From Bacillus swezeyi (GTDB lineage Bacteria; Bacillota; Bacilli; Bacillales; Bacillaceae): a stretch of 64,000 nucleotides of DNA. The translations under genes and the position numbers were made by a program. Shown here piece by piece: positions 1 through 7,946 of this stretch (position 1 is the stretch's first letter; each line of letters starts with the position of its first letter). The stretch is taken from positions 1 through 64,000 of the forward strand of contig NZ_MRBK01000005.1 of NCBI RefSeq assembly GCF_001969815.1, written 5' to 3'. The notes beneath the pieces were generated by a model. It searched no databases. It was not told where the DNA came from and worked only from the letters and a program-made list of their open reading frames with translations.

Positions 1-57
1 CGTGAGCACCGACGCGCAGGCCTGACAACGAATGCGAGGATTTGTCGACACGCTGAA

Positions 58-85
58 GCCAGAAAGTTTCCCTTTCTGGCTTTTT
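58..85 (+). terminator. Intrinsic terminator of a gene left of the window
   Basis: A perfect 9-bp stem (GCCAGAAAG / CTTTCTGGC) is followed by five T on the plus strand. It most likely ends a plus-strand gene whose body lies outside the window. One plus frame in the first 25 bases ends in TGA, which could be the last codons of that gene, but this is too short to identify. Confidence 0.75.
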
Positions 86-251
86 GCCGTTCAAAAAACC
101 TCCAAATTTATCCTCCTGATATAAAAAATACACATTTAATAATCGGATATGATATGATATTTCATACAAAAACAGCGATTCCAATCTGCAGGCTAAAAGT
201 CGGTTTGTTTGTAGAAATGGAACAGGGTTGATAAAATAAGTATATACAATC

Positions 252-280
252 TTGAAATAATAAATGATGCACAAGATAAA
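252..280 (+). promoter_or_regulatory. Candidate sigma-A promoter of yjbI-spxH
   Basis: TTGAAA and GATAAA hexamers lie 17 bp apart about 60 bases before the yjbI start. The -10 is a weak match and the area is AT-rich, so this is only a candidate. Confidence 0.35.
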
Positions 281-342
281 TATTTTTTTGCGATAGGAAT
301 CGTTATTTTTTCCTATTAGCCATATTAAAAGGAGTAGTCAAC

Positions 343-741
343 ATGGGACAATCGTTTAACGCACCTTATGAAGCGATTGGAGAAGAACTTCTATCGCAAC
401 TTGTTGATACTTTTTATGAACGAGTGGGACGGCATCCGCTGCTCTCCCCGATTTTTCCGGATGATTTGACGGAAACGGCCAGAAAGCAGAAACAATTTTT
501 AACGCAATATTTGGGCGGCCCCCCGCTTTATACAGAGGAACACGGGCATCCGATGCTGAGGGCTCGGCATCTTCCATTTCCGATCACACCTGAACGAGCG
601 GATGCATGGCTTTCGTGTATGAAAGAGGCAATGGATCATGTCGGTTTGACGGGCGATATCAGGGAATTTCTTTTTGAAAGGCTGACATTGACAGCAAGAC
701 ATATGGTCAACCAGCCTAAAATGGAGGATGGTTCACATTGA
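343..741 (+). CDS. yjbI: Truncated haemoglobin, group II (trHbO)
   Basis: A 132-residue heme protein of the 2-over-2 globin family. The residues expected for group II globins are visible: Tyr25 (B10), proximal His76 in the RHLPFP segment, and Trp89 (G8). In the family it binds oxygen and NO very tightly. Its physiological role is unsettled; peroxidase activity and protection of its partner have been proposed. It starts at ATG 343 behind AAAAGGAG. Its TGA stop overlaps the TTG start of spxH, so the two are translationally coupled, as in the yjbIH operon of B. subtilis. The identification is secure; the coupling to Spx control is inferred from context. Confidence 0.95.
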   Translation: MGQSFNAPYEAIGEELLSQLVDTFYERVGRHPLLSPIFPDDLTETARKQKQFLTQYLGGPPLYTEEHGHPMLRARHLPFPITPERADAWLSCMKEAMDHVGLTGDIREFLFERLTLTARHMVNQPKMEDGSH

Positions 742-1640
742 CAATTTATCAGCGTGACCAATTTTTCTCCCATTGCCATGGACACCCGCAAAAGCCGATG
801 GAAATTTATATGTTTGTTGACCCTTTATCTCCGGAATGCTGGGCTCTGGAGCCAGCGATAAAAAAATTAAAAATCCGCTATGGCCGATTTTTCACAATGC
901 GCATGATCGCCGCCTGCAGCCTTACAGCATTAAATGTTCAAAAGCGAAAGAAGCACCGTCTCGCAGAGGCTTGGGAAAAAATCGCCTGCCGTTCAGGGAT
1001 GTCCTGCGACGGAACGCTTTGGTATGACAAAGCGCTTTCCGCTCCATACCTCGCCTCCCTTGCGCTAAAAGCGGCAGAGCTGCAAGGCAGAAAAGCCGGA
1101 ATGCAATTTTTGAGATGTATGCAGGAGAGCTTGTTTCTTAATCAGCAGGATATTACAGAAGAACAGGTGCTGTTTGATATTGCGGAACATACACAGCTCG
1201 ATCTGGACGAATTTCAAAAGGATCTTCATTCACAAAGCGCCGTAAAAGCGCTGCAATGCGATATGAAAATCGCTGCTGAAATGGAAGTCTCATCGGTTCC
1301 AACCCTCACTTTTTTTAATAATCTCCGCGAAGGAGAAGGCTTAAAAGTAACGGGAAATTATTCATATGAAATATACGAAGAGGTGTTGTTTGAAATGCTC
1401 GGCGATGAGCCAAAGCCATCGCAAACTCCGCCGCTCGAGCTATTTTTTGAATACTTTCAATTTGTAGCGGATAAAGAAATTGCAGTCGTTTATAACTGGA
1501 CGCTTGATGAAGTCGAACGCGAAATGAAAAAGCTCGCTTTCGCCGGAAAAGCCGAAAGAGTGGAAGCGAAACACGGCATGTTCTGGCGTTATGTGAACGA
1601 AAATGATGATGCCGGACCGCTCTATCAGTGCGAGAAATAG
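738..1640 (+). CDS. spxH: Spx-degradation adaptor SpxH (YjbH), DsbA-like
   Basis: A 300-residue cytoplasmic protein with a DsbA/thioredoxin-like fold. In B. subtilis it binds Spx and delivers it to ClpXP, and it aggregates under disulfide stress to release Spx. It carries the His/Cys-rich N-terminus (HCHGHP, residues 12-17). The usual CPEC redox motif reads SPEC here (codon TCT), so the first cysteine is missing; see findings. The start is TTG 738, ten bases after GGAGG and overlapping the yjbI stop. Its substrate gene spx is also in this window (about 12.8-13.2 kb). A hairpin terminator follows directly. Confidence 0.95.
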   Translation: MTIYQRDQFFSHCHGHPQKPMEIYMFVDPLSPECWALEPAIKKLKIRYGRFFTMRMIAACSLTALNVQKRKKHRLAEAWEKIACRSGMSCDGTLWYDKALSAPYLASLALKAAELQGRKAGMQFLRCMQESLFLNQQDITEEQVLFDIAEHTQLDLDEFQKDLHSQSAVKALQCDMKIAAEMEVSSVPTLTFFNNLREGEGLKVTGNYSYEIYEEVLFEMLGDEPKPSQTPPLELFFEYFQFVADKEIAVVYNWTLDEVEREMKKLAFAGKAERVEAKHGMFWRYVNENDDAGPLYQCEK

Positions 1641-1666
1641 CACGGGTTTTTCCGTGCTTCTTTTTT
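1639..1666 (+). terminator. Terminator of the yjbI-spxH operon
   Basis: A 7-bp stem AGCACGG / CCGTGCT followed by a T run begins at the spxH stop codon. Confidence 0.8.
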
Positions 1667-1706
1667 ATGCTTGTTACCGAACTTATGTTCTTTTTTAGAG
1701 CAGTAA

Positions 1707-1740
1707 GAAACCGCGCCGGGATAAGCGCGGTTTCTATTAT
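1707..1740 (+). terminator. Second hairpin after spxH
   Basis: A 10-bp perfect stem GAAACCGCGC / GCGCGGTTTC with an 8-base loop, followed by TATTAT. It is probably a backup terminator; the U-tract is weak. Confidence 0.5.
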
Positions 1741-2040
1741 GTCTTAACGACAACAAAGGGGATGGGAGAAATTTTTCACGGTCAAACAAAGGGGTAAATG
1801 TTTGTTTGTGATCAATTTCACATCTTTATAATATCAAATCATGTCGAGTTTTGACAACTGATTTCATTACTTTTCACATTTTTGTCACAAAACATAAAAG
1901 ATAGATGTCCATCATATGATGAAAGTAGGAAAGAAAACGGCTGATTCACACGGCAAAATGCGGGAAAGAATGCGGGTTCACGCACTGTAAAGCGTCATTT
2001 TTCGCTTTTTGACATTTTATCAGTCCATAGGAGGGTTTTT
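1741..2040. other. Intergenic region before a small membrane-protein gene
   Basis: About 300 bases without a supported gene. It presumably holds the promoter and leader of the small ORF at 2041. A TTGACA at 1851-1856 has no good -10 at the right distance. A 6-bp stem AAAGCG / CGCTTT at 1989-2008 lies in the leader. Nothing else could be supported. Confidence 0.4.
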
Positions 2041-2208
2041 ATGTTACAAATGATTTTGGGACTTGCATCGATTTTGTTTTTTTTCGTATTGAACATTTTA
2101 GGCTGGATGCAGATGCTTCCTCTTTATATTACGTCTCCTCTGCTGTTTATATCCATCCTTTTTACGATCAGCCGCTTCAATCATCGGAAAACATTTAAAG
2201 GTTTTTAG
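2041..2208 (+). CDS. Small predicted membrane protein (55 aa)
   Basis: ATG at 2041 lies seven bases after AGGAGGG and opens a 55-codon frame. The product is almost entirely hydrophobic: two likely membrane segments (residues about 3-21 and 24-43) are joined by a short Met/Pro turn, with a basic C-terminal tail (SRFNHRKTFKG). It sits between spxH and pepF, where B. subtilis also has a small ORF (possibly yizD, from memory). The strong ribosome binding site and membrane profile support coding. The function is unknown. Confidence 0.65.
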   Translation: MLQMILGLASILFFFVLNILGWMQMLPLYITSPLLFISILFTISRFNHRKTFKGF

Positions 2209-2230
2209 GCAGTGTGTCTTAAGCTTGTGC

Positions 2231-2259
2231 AAAAAGGCTGCCGCTATTTACGGGCAGCC
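2231..2259 (-). terminator. Terminator of coiA-pepF
   Basis: GGCTGCC / GGCAGCC stem followed on the minus strand by five T, 20 bases after the pepF stop. Confidence 0.85.
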
Positions 2260-2278
2260 TCCAAAGCCCTGAATTCAC

Positions 2279-4105
2279 TTATTGATTTAATTTAAGCAGA
2301 AGCTCCTCCATTTCATTGAGCCGCTCTTCAAATGTTTTGCATGCAGCTTCGATCGGTTCTGATGACGTCATATCGACGCCCGCTTTTTTCAGCACTTCAA
2401 TCGGATAATCCGAGCTTCCCGCTTTTAAAAAGTCAATATAGCGGTCAACAGCTGGTTTGCCCTCTTTTAAAATCTGCTGGCTCAAAGCCTGGGCTGCGCT
2501 GAAGCCGGTCGCATATTGATAGACATAGTAATTGTAGTAGAAATGCGGGATTCTTGACCATTCAAGACCGATTTCTTTGTCAATCTCAATATTGTCTCCG
2601 AAGTATTTTTTATTCAAATCATAATAGATGCTCGTTAACAGCTCAGGAGTCAGCGGCTCTCCTTCCTGGGCCTTGACATGGATTTCATGCTCAAATTCGG
2701 CAAACATCGTCTGTCTGAATACTGTTCCCTTAAACCCTTCGAGCATGTGGTTTAAAATATAAAGCCGCTGTTTTTCATCATCTATCGTATTCAGCAGGTA
2801 TTCCCCTAAAAGCGCTTCATTTGTCGTTGAAGCCACTTCGGCGACGAAAATGCTGTAGTTTCCATACGGATACGGCTGATATTTTCTCGTATAATAGCTG
2901 TGCACAGAATGGCCGAATTCATGAACGAGCGTAAACAGGTTGTTGACATTGTCGTGCCAGTTCATCAAAATATACGGGTTTGTCCCATATGTCCCGGAAG
3001 AATAAGCTCCGCTCCGTTTTCCTTTGTTTTCATAAACATCGACCCAGCGGTTGTTTAAGCCTTCCTTCAAGATGGAGGAATACTCTTCGCCCAAAGGTGC
3101 CAGACCCTTCACCATATAATCCTTCGCCTGTTCGTATGTCACCTTCATGCCGGAATCTTTTACAAGCGGAGTATACAGATCATACATGTGGACCTTATCA
3201 AGATCGAGCACTTTTTTTCTAAGCTCCACATACCGATGCAGAAGCGGCAGATGTTTATTGATCGTCCCGACGAGATTATCATAGACCTCTTCTGGAATGC
3301 TGTTTCGCGAAAGCGCCGCTTCCCTCGCCGACTTATAATGTTTGACTTTCGCATAAAAGTTATCTTTTTTCACCGCTCCGCTGAGCGTTGAAGCAAGCGT
3401 ATTTTTAAAGCGTCCGTACGTCTCGTAAACCGCCTTGAATGCAGCGCGGCGGACATCGCGGTTCTCACTTTCTAAAAAGGTAATATAATTGCCGTGGGTG
3501 ATCTGCCGTTTTTCTCCGTTTTCATCGGTGATCTCCGGGAATTCCATATCGGCGTTATTCAGCATCCCAAATGTGTTTGACGGGGATGAAAGCACATCTG
3601 AAGCCTCGGCCAAAATCCCTTCTTCCTCCTCGCTCAGCACGTGGGGACGCTCTTTGTTAATTTCTTCGAGAGCATGTGAGTAGAGCTTCAATTCCTCTTT
3701 TTCCAAAAGGAACTGCTGAAGTTTTTCCTCCTGAATCGATAAAATTTCCGGCACCATATAAGCTGTGGCGCTCGCTGCCTGTGTATAGAGGTTGGCCGCT
3801 TTATCATTGAGACCTTGATAAAACGAGTTTCCCGTATCTTGATCATAGCGCATATGTGCGTAAGTATACAGCTTGCCCAGCCTTTCCATTACCTTATCCT
3901 GATACGTCAGCGCCTCATATAAATCATCAGCTGAATGGCCGAGCTTGCCCTTGAATTCGGAGAGCTTAGGCAGCAGCTCTTTCACCGCTTGGAATTCCTC
4001 ATTCCAAGCATCGTCTGATGGGAAGATATCCTCGAGTTTCCACGTCTCTTCTTTCTTCACCTCATCTCTTGAAGGCAGTTTCTTTGTTTGCTTTTCTTCA
4101 GCCAC
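2279..4105 (-). CDS. pepF: Oligoendopeptidase F, M3 metallopeptidase
   Basis: A cytoplasmic zinc peptidase that cleaves oligopeptides of roughly 7-17 residues. In B. subtilis its overexpression blocks sporulation initiation, proposedly by degrading a Phr signalling peptide. The zinc motif HEFGHS is near residue 394, followed by the downstream acidic ligand region. The GTG start at 4105 is chosen because GAGGGGA lies seven bases upstream and the resulting 608 residues match the usual PepF size (about 600). The frame stays open upstream to an ATG at 4321 that overlaps the coiA stop (ATGA), adding 72 residues with a signal-peptide-like stretch; see findings. It is probably co-transcribed with coiA. 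Confidence 0.93.
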   Translation of the reverse strand: MAEEKQTKKLPSRDEVKKEETWKLEDIFPSDDAWNEEFQAVKELLPKLSEFKGKLGHSADDLYEALTYQDKVMERLGKLYTYAHMRYDQDTGNSFYQGLNDKAANLYTQAASATAYMVPEILSIQEEKLQQFLLEKEELKLYSHALEEINKERPHVLSEEEEGILAEASDVLSSPSNTFGMLNNADMEFPEITDENGEKRQITHGNYITFLESENRDVRRAAFKAVYETYGRFKNTLASTLSGAVKKDNFYAKVKHYKSAREAALSRNSIPEEVYDNLVGTINKHLPLLHRYVELRKKVLDLDKVHMYDLYTPLVKDSGMKVTYEQAKDYMVKGLAPLGEEYSSILKEGLNNRWVDVYENKGKRSGAYSSGTYGTNPYILMNWHDNVNNLFTLVHEFGHSVHSYYTRKYQPYPYGNYSIFVAEVASTTNEALLGEYLLNTIDDEKQRLYILNHMLEGFKGTVFRQTMFAEFEHEIHVKAQEGEPLTPELLTSIYYDLNKKYFGDNIEIDKEIGLEWSRIPHFYYNYYVYQYATGFSAAQALSQQILKEGKPAVDRYIDFLKAGSSDYPIEVLKKAGVDMTSSEPIEAACKTFEERLNEMEELLLKLNQ

Positions 4106-4317
4106 TGTAAATCCCCTCGCTTTCTTTACTCCAAGTCCATTGATGTTCAATAAACTTGTATTGTGTTTATCTTCTGTTTTTTCACCGTCTTTTGTCAAAT
4201 CATTTGCGGAAAAAATCATGCTTGATGCGGCAACCAAAATACAACATACATACCTTTTGAGCTGAAACAGTCCGGACACCACCTTCCTTTCCTTAGGTTG
4301 GACGAAAGGCTTGGTGA

Positions 4318-5466
4318 TCATTCGGAAAAATACCGTTCATCTCTTTTCAGCAGCTCCGCCAGCCTTGGCTTTAAAAAAATCGGACCGGCGGGATAATAAA
4401 CTTCTTCCTCCTTCTTTAAAAATCCTTTTTCGTGTAAAAACTGAATATATTCACATACGGCGTTCACAACCGTCTCCCGCTGATTCCGCCTCAGCTTCAG
4501 CTTTTTTGATTGAACCAGTTTGTCCATATAAAGAACGGCCGATTGCATGTGAAAAGAAGACCGCGTCGTCAAGTACAAGTAAAGATGGCCTTGCCACACA
4601 TAAACCGGATGAGCAAAAATATAGCCGCTGGGCACGGGAAGAAAGACTTCCGATGGGAAAAATGGAAGCGGAATTTGAAACCTTTCATAAAACAGCGCGG
4701 CTATCTGCTTTGACTCTTTTGATAAAAAACGGCTGGGTGTCGTCCGAAATTTGAGGAGATTCCTTTTCCATGCATCAAGCTGATACGAGGAACGGCTTTT
4801 AGAGGAGGTTAAATCGTGCCATTTTGTCTGCTGCAGAGGGAGATACCTTGCCGATGCGGATGTTTTATTTGTCAAAAACGGGATTAAATGTTCAAGGACG
4901 AGAAAAGCTTTTTGATCGGGGCAAAAAAACAAGAGCTTCGGAAGTTTTTCATTTCTCATGCTGAACTGCCAATGGAAGCCGGAAAGCTGAAAAAAGCAGC
5001 CTGCTGAGCGCTTCAGACGATTTCCGCCGACAATCCAGAGCGGCTCGATCCCGAGTTTCAGGAAGCCAGCCGTCCTTTTTTGATACTCTTTTAGATTGAG
5101 ATTCGCGCATTGAAATTCAACCGCCATTTTGAGCGTCCCGCTGTTCACAAGCAAATCAGGCCTCTGTCTGATCGTCCGCAAATACGGTTCGAGCTCTGGC
5201 CTCAGCCCTTGTCCGCCAAGCCATTCATACAAGAGCCGCTTCCCTTTCAAATGATAAAGGCTTTCCGGCTCATGCGGAACAGGGCACGCTGAACCCGGCT
5301 TATGGGCAAAATGATGAAGCTTTTTGGCGCCGATTTTGAGATCGAGCTTATGATGACAGGCCGGGCAATAAAAAGTATGCCTCTCCCTCATCCGTTTGAG
5401 CTCATCTGCTCTGTATCCGTCAGCCAGACAAATCAGCCGCCCTTCTTTGCTTTGCGCGCTGAACAT
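4318..5466 (-). CDS. coiA: Competence protein CoiA
   Basis: A 382-residue protein of the CoiA/YjbF family, needed for efficient transformation after DNA uptake and acting with RecA in recombination of incoming strands. The N-terminus has a Cys-X2-Cys (CPACHHKL) zinc-ribbon-like pair. The central region (VEFQCANLN, about residue 120) looks like the nuclease-like core of the family. It starts at ATG 5466 behind AAAGGAGG. In B. subtilis it lies directly beside mecA. Here the tct island separates the two. ComK control is expected from the family, but no clear ComK box was recognised. Confidence 0.92.
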   Translation of the reverse strand: MFSAQSKEGRLICLADGYRADELKRMRERHTFYCPACHHKLDLKIGAKKLHHFAHKPGSACPVPHEPESLYHLKGKRLLYEWLGGQGLRPELEPYLRTIRQRPDLLVNSGTLKMAVEFQCANLNLKEYQKRTAGFLKLGIEPLWIVGGNRLKRSAGCFFQLSGFHWQFSMRNEKLPKLLFFCPDQKAFLVLEHLIPFLTNKTSASARYLPLQQTKWHDLTSSKSRSSYQLDAWKRNLLKFRTTPSRFLSKESKQIAALFYERFQIPLPFFPSEVFLPVPSGYIFAHPVYVWQGHLYLYLTTRSSFHMQSAVLYMDKLVQSKKLKLRRNQRETVVNAVCEYIQFLHEKGFLKKEEEVYYPAGPIFLKPRLAELLKRDERYFSE

Positions 5467-5525
5467 ATTGCATTCCTCCTTTCTGTACCACTAAGTATTC
5501 AACAGGTATCTGCTCTCTCCTTTTT

Positions 5526-5540
5526 TTGAAAACGCTTCAA
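5526..5540 (+). promoter_or_regulatory. Candidate CcpA cre site
   Basis: TTGAAAACGCTTCAA matches the cre core WTGNAANCG closely, with one mismatch (A for the conserved C near the 3' end). It lies between divergent coiA and the sensor-kinase gene, about 70 bases before the latter's ribosome binding site. Catabolite repression of the two-component system fits its link to carboxylate uptake. Confidence 0.55.
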
Positions 5541-5618
5541 ATTTAAGCTGATTTTCTATAAAGTAGTATTATAGAGCACGAAATTTTCAGAAAAGGAGTT
5601 TTTGATATAAAACAGAAA

Positions 5619-7208
5619 TTGACCACAAAACTGACATTGCTGATATTAACGTTGCTGTTTATCTTACTTTCTGTCATGAGCGGCCTTTATCTATTGATTT
5701 TAGAAAATTCTTTAAAAACACAAATTCAGGCCAGAGCGCTTGATATGGCAAAAACGCTCTCACAAATGCCTTCCATCAGCGAAGCATTCGAAACCTCAAA
5801 TCCGTCTGAAGCGCTCCAGCCGATTGCAGAAAAAGCAAGAAAACAGTCCGGTGCACAATACGTGGTCATCGGCTCGACCAATTCAATCCGCTATGCCCAC
5901 CCAGATCCGAACAAAATCGGCAAACCGATGGTCGGAGGAGACAATGAGCGCGCCCTTGAAAAAGGTGAAGCATATGTTTCCGAAGCCGTCGGCACACTAG
6001 GGGCCGCCATCAGAGGCAAAGCGCCGGTCCGAGCCGCAAATGGAGAAATCGTCGGGATCATCTCGGTTGGTTTTTTAAAAGAAAATATTCAGGATGTCGT
6101 CTATCAATATCAGACAAAATTCATATTTTTATTGGGATTCGTCGTGCTGATGGGGGTTTCAGGGGCTGTCTATATTTCCCGCAATGTAAAGAAATCCATT
6201 TTCGGCCTTGAGCCTTATGAAATTAATCAATTATATACAGAAAAACAGGCGATCACCGAGTCTGTGCATGAAGCTTTAATCGCCATTAACAAATATGAAA
6301 AAATCACCCTTTTAAATAAAAAAGCCTGTGAACTGCTTGATGTGGAAAGTGAAGATCACTGGATCGGCAAGCCGATTTCCCAGCTTCTCCCTAACACAAT
6401 GCTTCCTGAAGTCCTGAAAACGAAAACCGCCCAGAAAGACCAAGAACTAACGATTGGAAACGAAGAATTGATCGTCAACAGGGTGCCGATTTTTGAGAAT
6501 GAAATCATCCGCGGGGCTGTCGCGAGCTTCAGAAAAAAGACGGATATTGACGAGCTATCGAAAAAATTAGCGCAAACATCGCAATACGCAGAAGGTCTGA
6601 GAGCCCAGACCCACGAATATTCAAACAAGCTGAACACAATCGCAGGCCTGATTCAGCTTGAAAGCTATTCAGAAGCGCTCGAACTCATTCAGAAAGAAAA
6701 CAAAAGCCATCAGGATATGCTGCAATTTTTGATTCATTCCATTCCAGACCCTCTCCTTTCCGGGCTTTTACTTGGTAAGATCAATCGTGCGAAAGAGCTC
6801 CATGTCGAGTTAGAAATCGATGAAAGCTCCAAAATCGACGCATTGCCTCCTGAAATGGATCAGGGAAAGTTCATTACGATACTGGGAAATCTGATTGAGA
6901 ACGCATTTGATGCCGTTTCGCAAAAAAAAGAGCGGAACATTCTTGTGTTTTTATCTGACGGGGGAGATCATTTGTTAATCGAAGTCGAAGATTCAGGAGA
7001 CGGTATTCCCGACGCTGATACAGAAAAAATATTTCAAAAGTTTTATTCGACAAAGTCGGAAAACCACCGCGGTCTTGGGCTCCATTTAGTGAAAGAAGCT
7101 GTCAAAGCATTAAACGGAGAAATTAAAGCGGAAAAAAGCGACCTTGGCGGGGCATTGTTTACTGTCGTTATACCAAAATCAAGAGATACGCTGGGGGACC
7201 AAAGATGA
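5619..7208 (+). CDS. CitA/DcuS-family sensor histidine kinase
   Basis: A membrane sensor kinase of about 530 residues. It has a first membrane segment (about residues 5-25), an extracytoplasmic PAS-like (sCache) domain (30-160) with the family's RYAHPDP and IVGIISVGF segments, a second membrane segment (about 165-188), a cytoplasmic PAS domain (200-310), the atypical phospho-acceptor box (THEYSNKLN, about 330) and a HATPase domain (NLIENAFDA, about 425). This family senses citrate or C4-dicarboxylates. The neighbouring tctCBA suggests a tricarboxylate ligand. TTG 5619 is the first standard start but lacks a nearby ribosome binding site. An ATA at 5607 is optimally spaced from AAAAGGAG; see findings. 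Its stop overlaps the regulator start (ATGA). Confidence 0.9.
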   Translation: MTTKLTLLILTLLFILLSVMSGLYLLILENSLKTQIQARALDMAKTLSQMPSISEAFETSNPSEALQPIAEKARKQSGAQYVVIGSTNSIRYAHPDPNKIGKPMVGGDNERALEKGEAYVSEAVGTLGAAIRGKAPVRAANGEIVGIISVGFLKENIQDVVYQYQTKFIFLLGFVVLMGVSGAVYISRNVKKSIFGLEPYEINQLYTEKQAITESVHEALIAINKYEKITLLNKKACELLDVESEDHWIGKPISQLLPNTMLPEVLKTKTAQKDQELTIGNEELIVNRVPIFENEIIRGAVASFRKKTDIDELSKKLAQTSQYAEGLRAQTHEYSNKLNTIAGLIQLESYSEALELIQKENKSHQDMLQFLIHSIPDPLLSGLLLGKINRAKELHVELEIDESSKIDALPPEMDQGKFITILGNLIENAFDAVSQKKERNILVFLSDGGDHLLIEVEDSGDGIPDADTEKIFQKFYSTKSENHRGLGLHLVKEAVKALNGEIKAEKSDLGGALFTVVIPKSRDTLGDQR

Positions 7209-7927
7209 AAGAATTGCAAGTATTTATTGTCGAGGATGATATCAAAAACGCCGATATTCATCAAAAATTGATCAGTAAAATTGAAGGATTTTCCGTCATC
7301 GGGATCGCCGAACATTTTCAAGATGCCAAAGACTTGCTTCCGGCCGTAAAGCCTGACCTTGTCTTGTTGGATATTTTCCTGCCGGATGGCTCCGGTATGG
7401 AGCTTCTCTGGCTGATCAGGCAGAAGCTCAGGCATACAGATGTCATGATGATTACGGCGGCCAAAGAAGTTGAATATGTTGAACAGGCGATACGCGCAGG
7501 AGCCGTCGACTATTTGATTAAGCCGATCATGTTTTCCAGATTGAAAGAAACCCTTTTAAACTACCGGTCTTACCGGCTCAAGGTGAATACATTGTCATCA
7601 ATTGATCAGACAGATGTCGATACGTTAATGGCAAAAAGAAGAAATTTGATGAAAGAAAAGCAAATGGCAGATGCCGATTATCCGAAAGGCATTGACGGCC
7701 TGACATTAAAAAAAGTAGCCGCTGTTTTACATAACGGCGAAAACACGGAGGGCATTACTGCAGAAAATCTGGGCCGCACCATCGGTGTCAGCAGGACGAC
7801 CGCAAGGCGCTATTTAGAATTTTTAGCAGCAGAGAAATACGTCAAAACAGAACTTTACTACGGGACCGTCGGACGCCCTGAGCGGCGCTATAAGCAGGTC
7901 AAAGCCGATGAAAGTCCGGAAACATAG
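7205..7927 (+). CDS. CitB/DcuR-family response regulator
   Basis: A 240-residue regulator. Its N-terminal receiver domain has the acidic pocket EDD (residues 9-11), phospho-acceptor Asp in LVLLDIFLPDG (about 57) and Lys in YLIKPI (about 107). The C-terminal domain is helix-turn-helix (TAENLGRTIGVSRTTARRYL), typical of CitT/DctR/MalR regulators. It is translationally coupled to the kinase. It likely activates the convergent or nearby tctCBA operon, by analogy with citrate-responsive pairs; the target is inferred. Confidence 0.93.
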   Translation: MKELQVFIVEDDIKNADIHQKLISKIEGFSVIGIAEHFQDAKDLLPAVKPDLVLLDIFLPDGSGMELLWLIRQKLRHTDVMMITAAKEVEYVEQAIRAGAVDYLIKPIMFSRLKETLLNYRSYRLKVNTLSSIDQTDVDTLMAKRRNLMKEKQMADADYPKGIDGLTLKKVAAVLHNGENTEGITAENLGRTIGVSRTTARRYLEFLAAEKYVKTELYYGTVGRPERRYKQVKADESPET

Positions 7928-7937
7928 CGTTCCGGAC
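7914..7937. terminator. Hairpin between convergent regulator and tctA
   Basis: A perfect 8-bp stem GTCCGGAA / TTCCGGAC with an 8-base loop spans the regulator stop codon, 10 bases from the tctA stop. Neither side has a good T run, so it is at best a weak bidirectional terminator. Confidence 0.4.
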
Positions 7938-7946
7938 CTCAAAAGC

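Noticed and set aside
5467..5525. ComK box upstream of coiA
   Set aside because: AT-rich blocks are present but not the paired AAAA-N5-TTTT arrangement at the right spacing.
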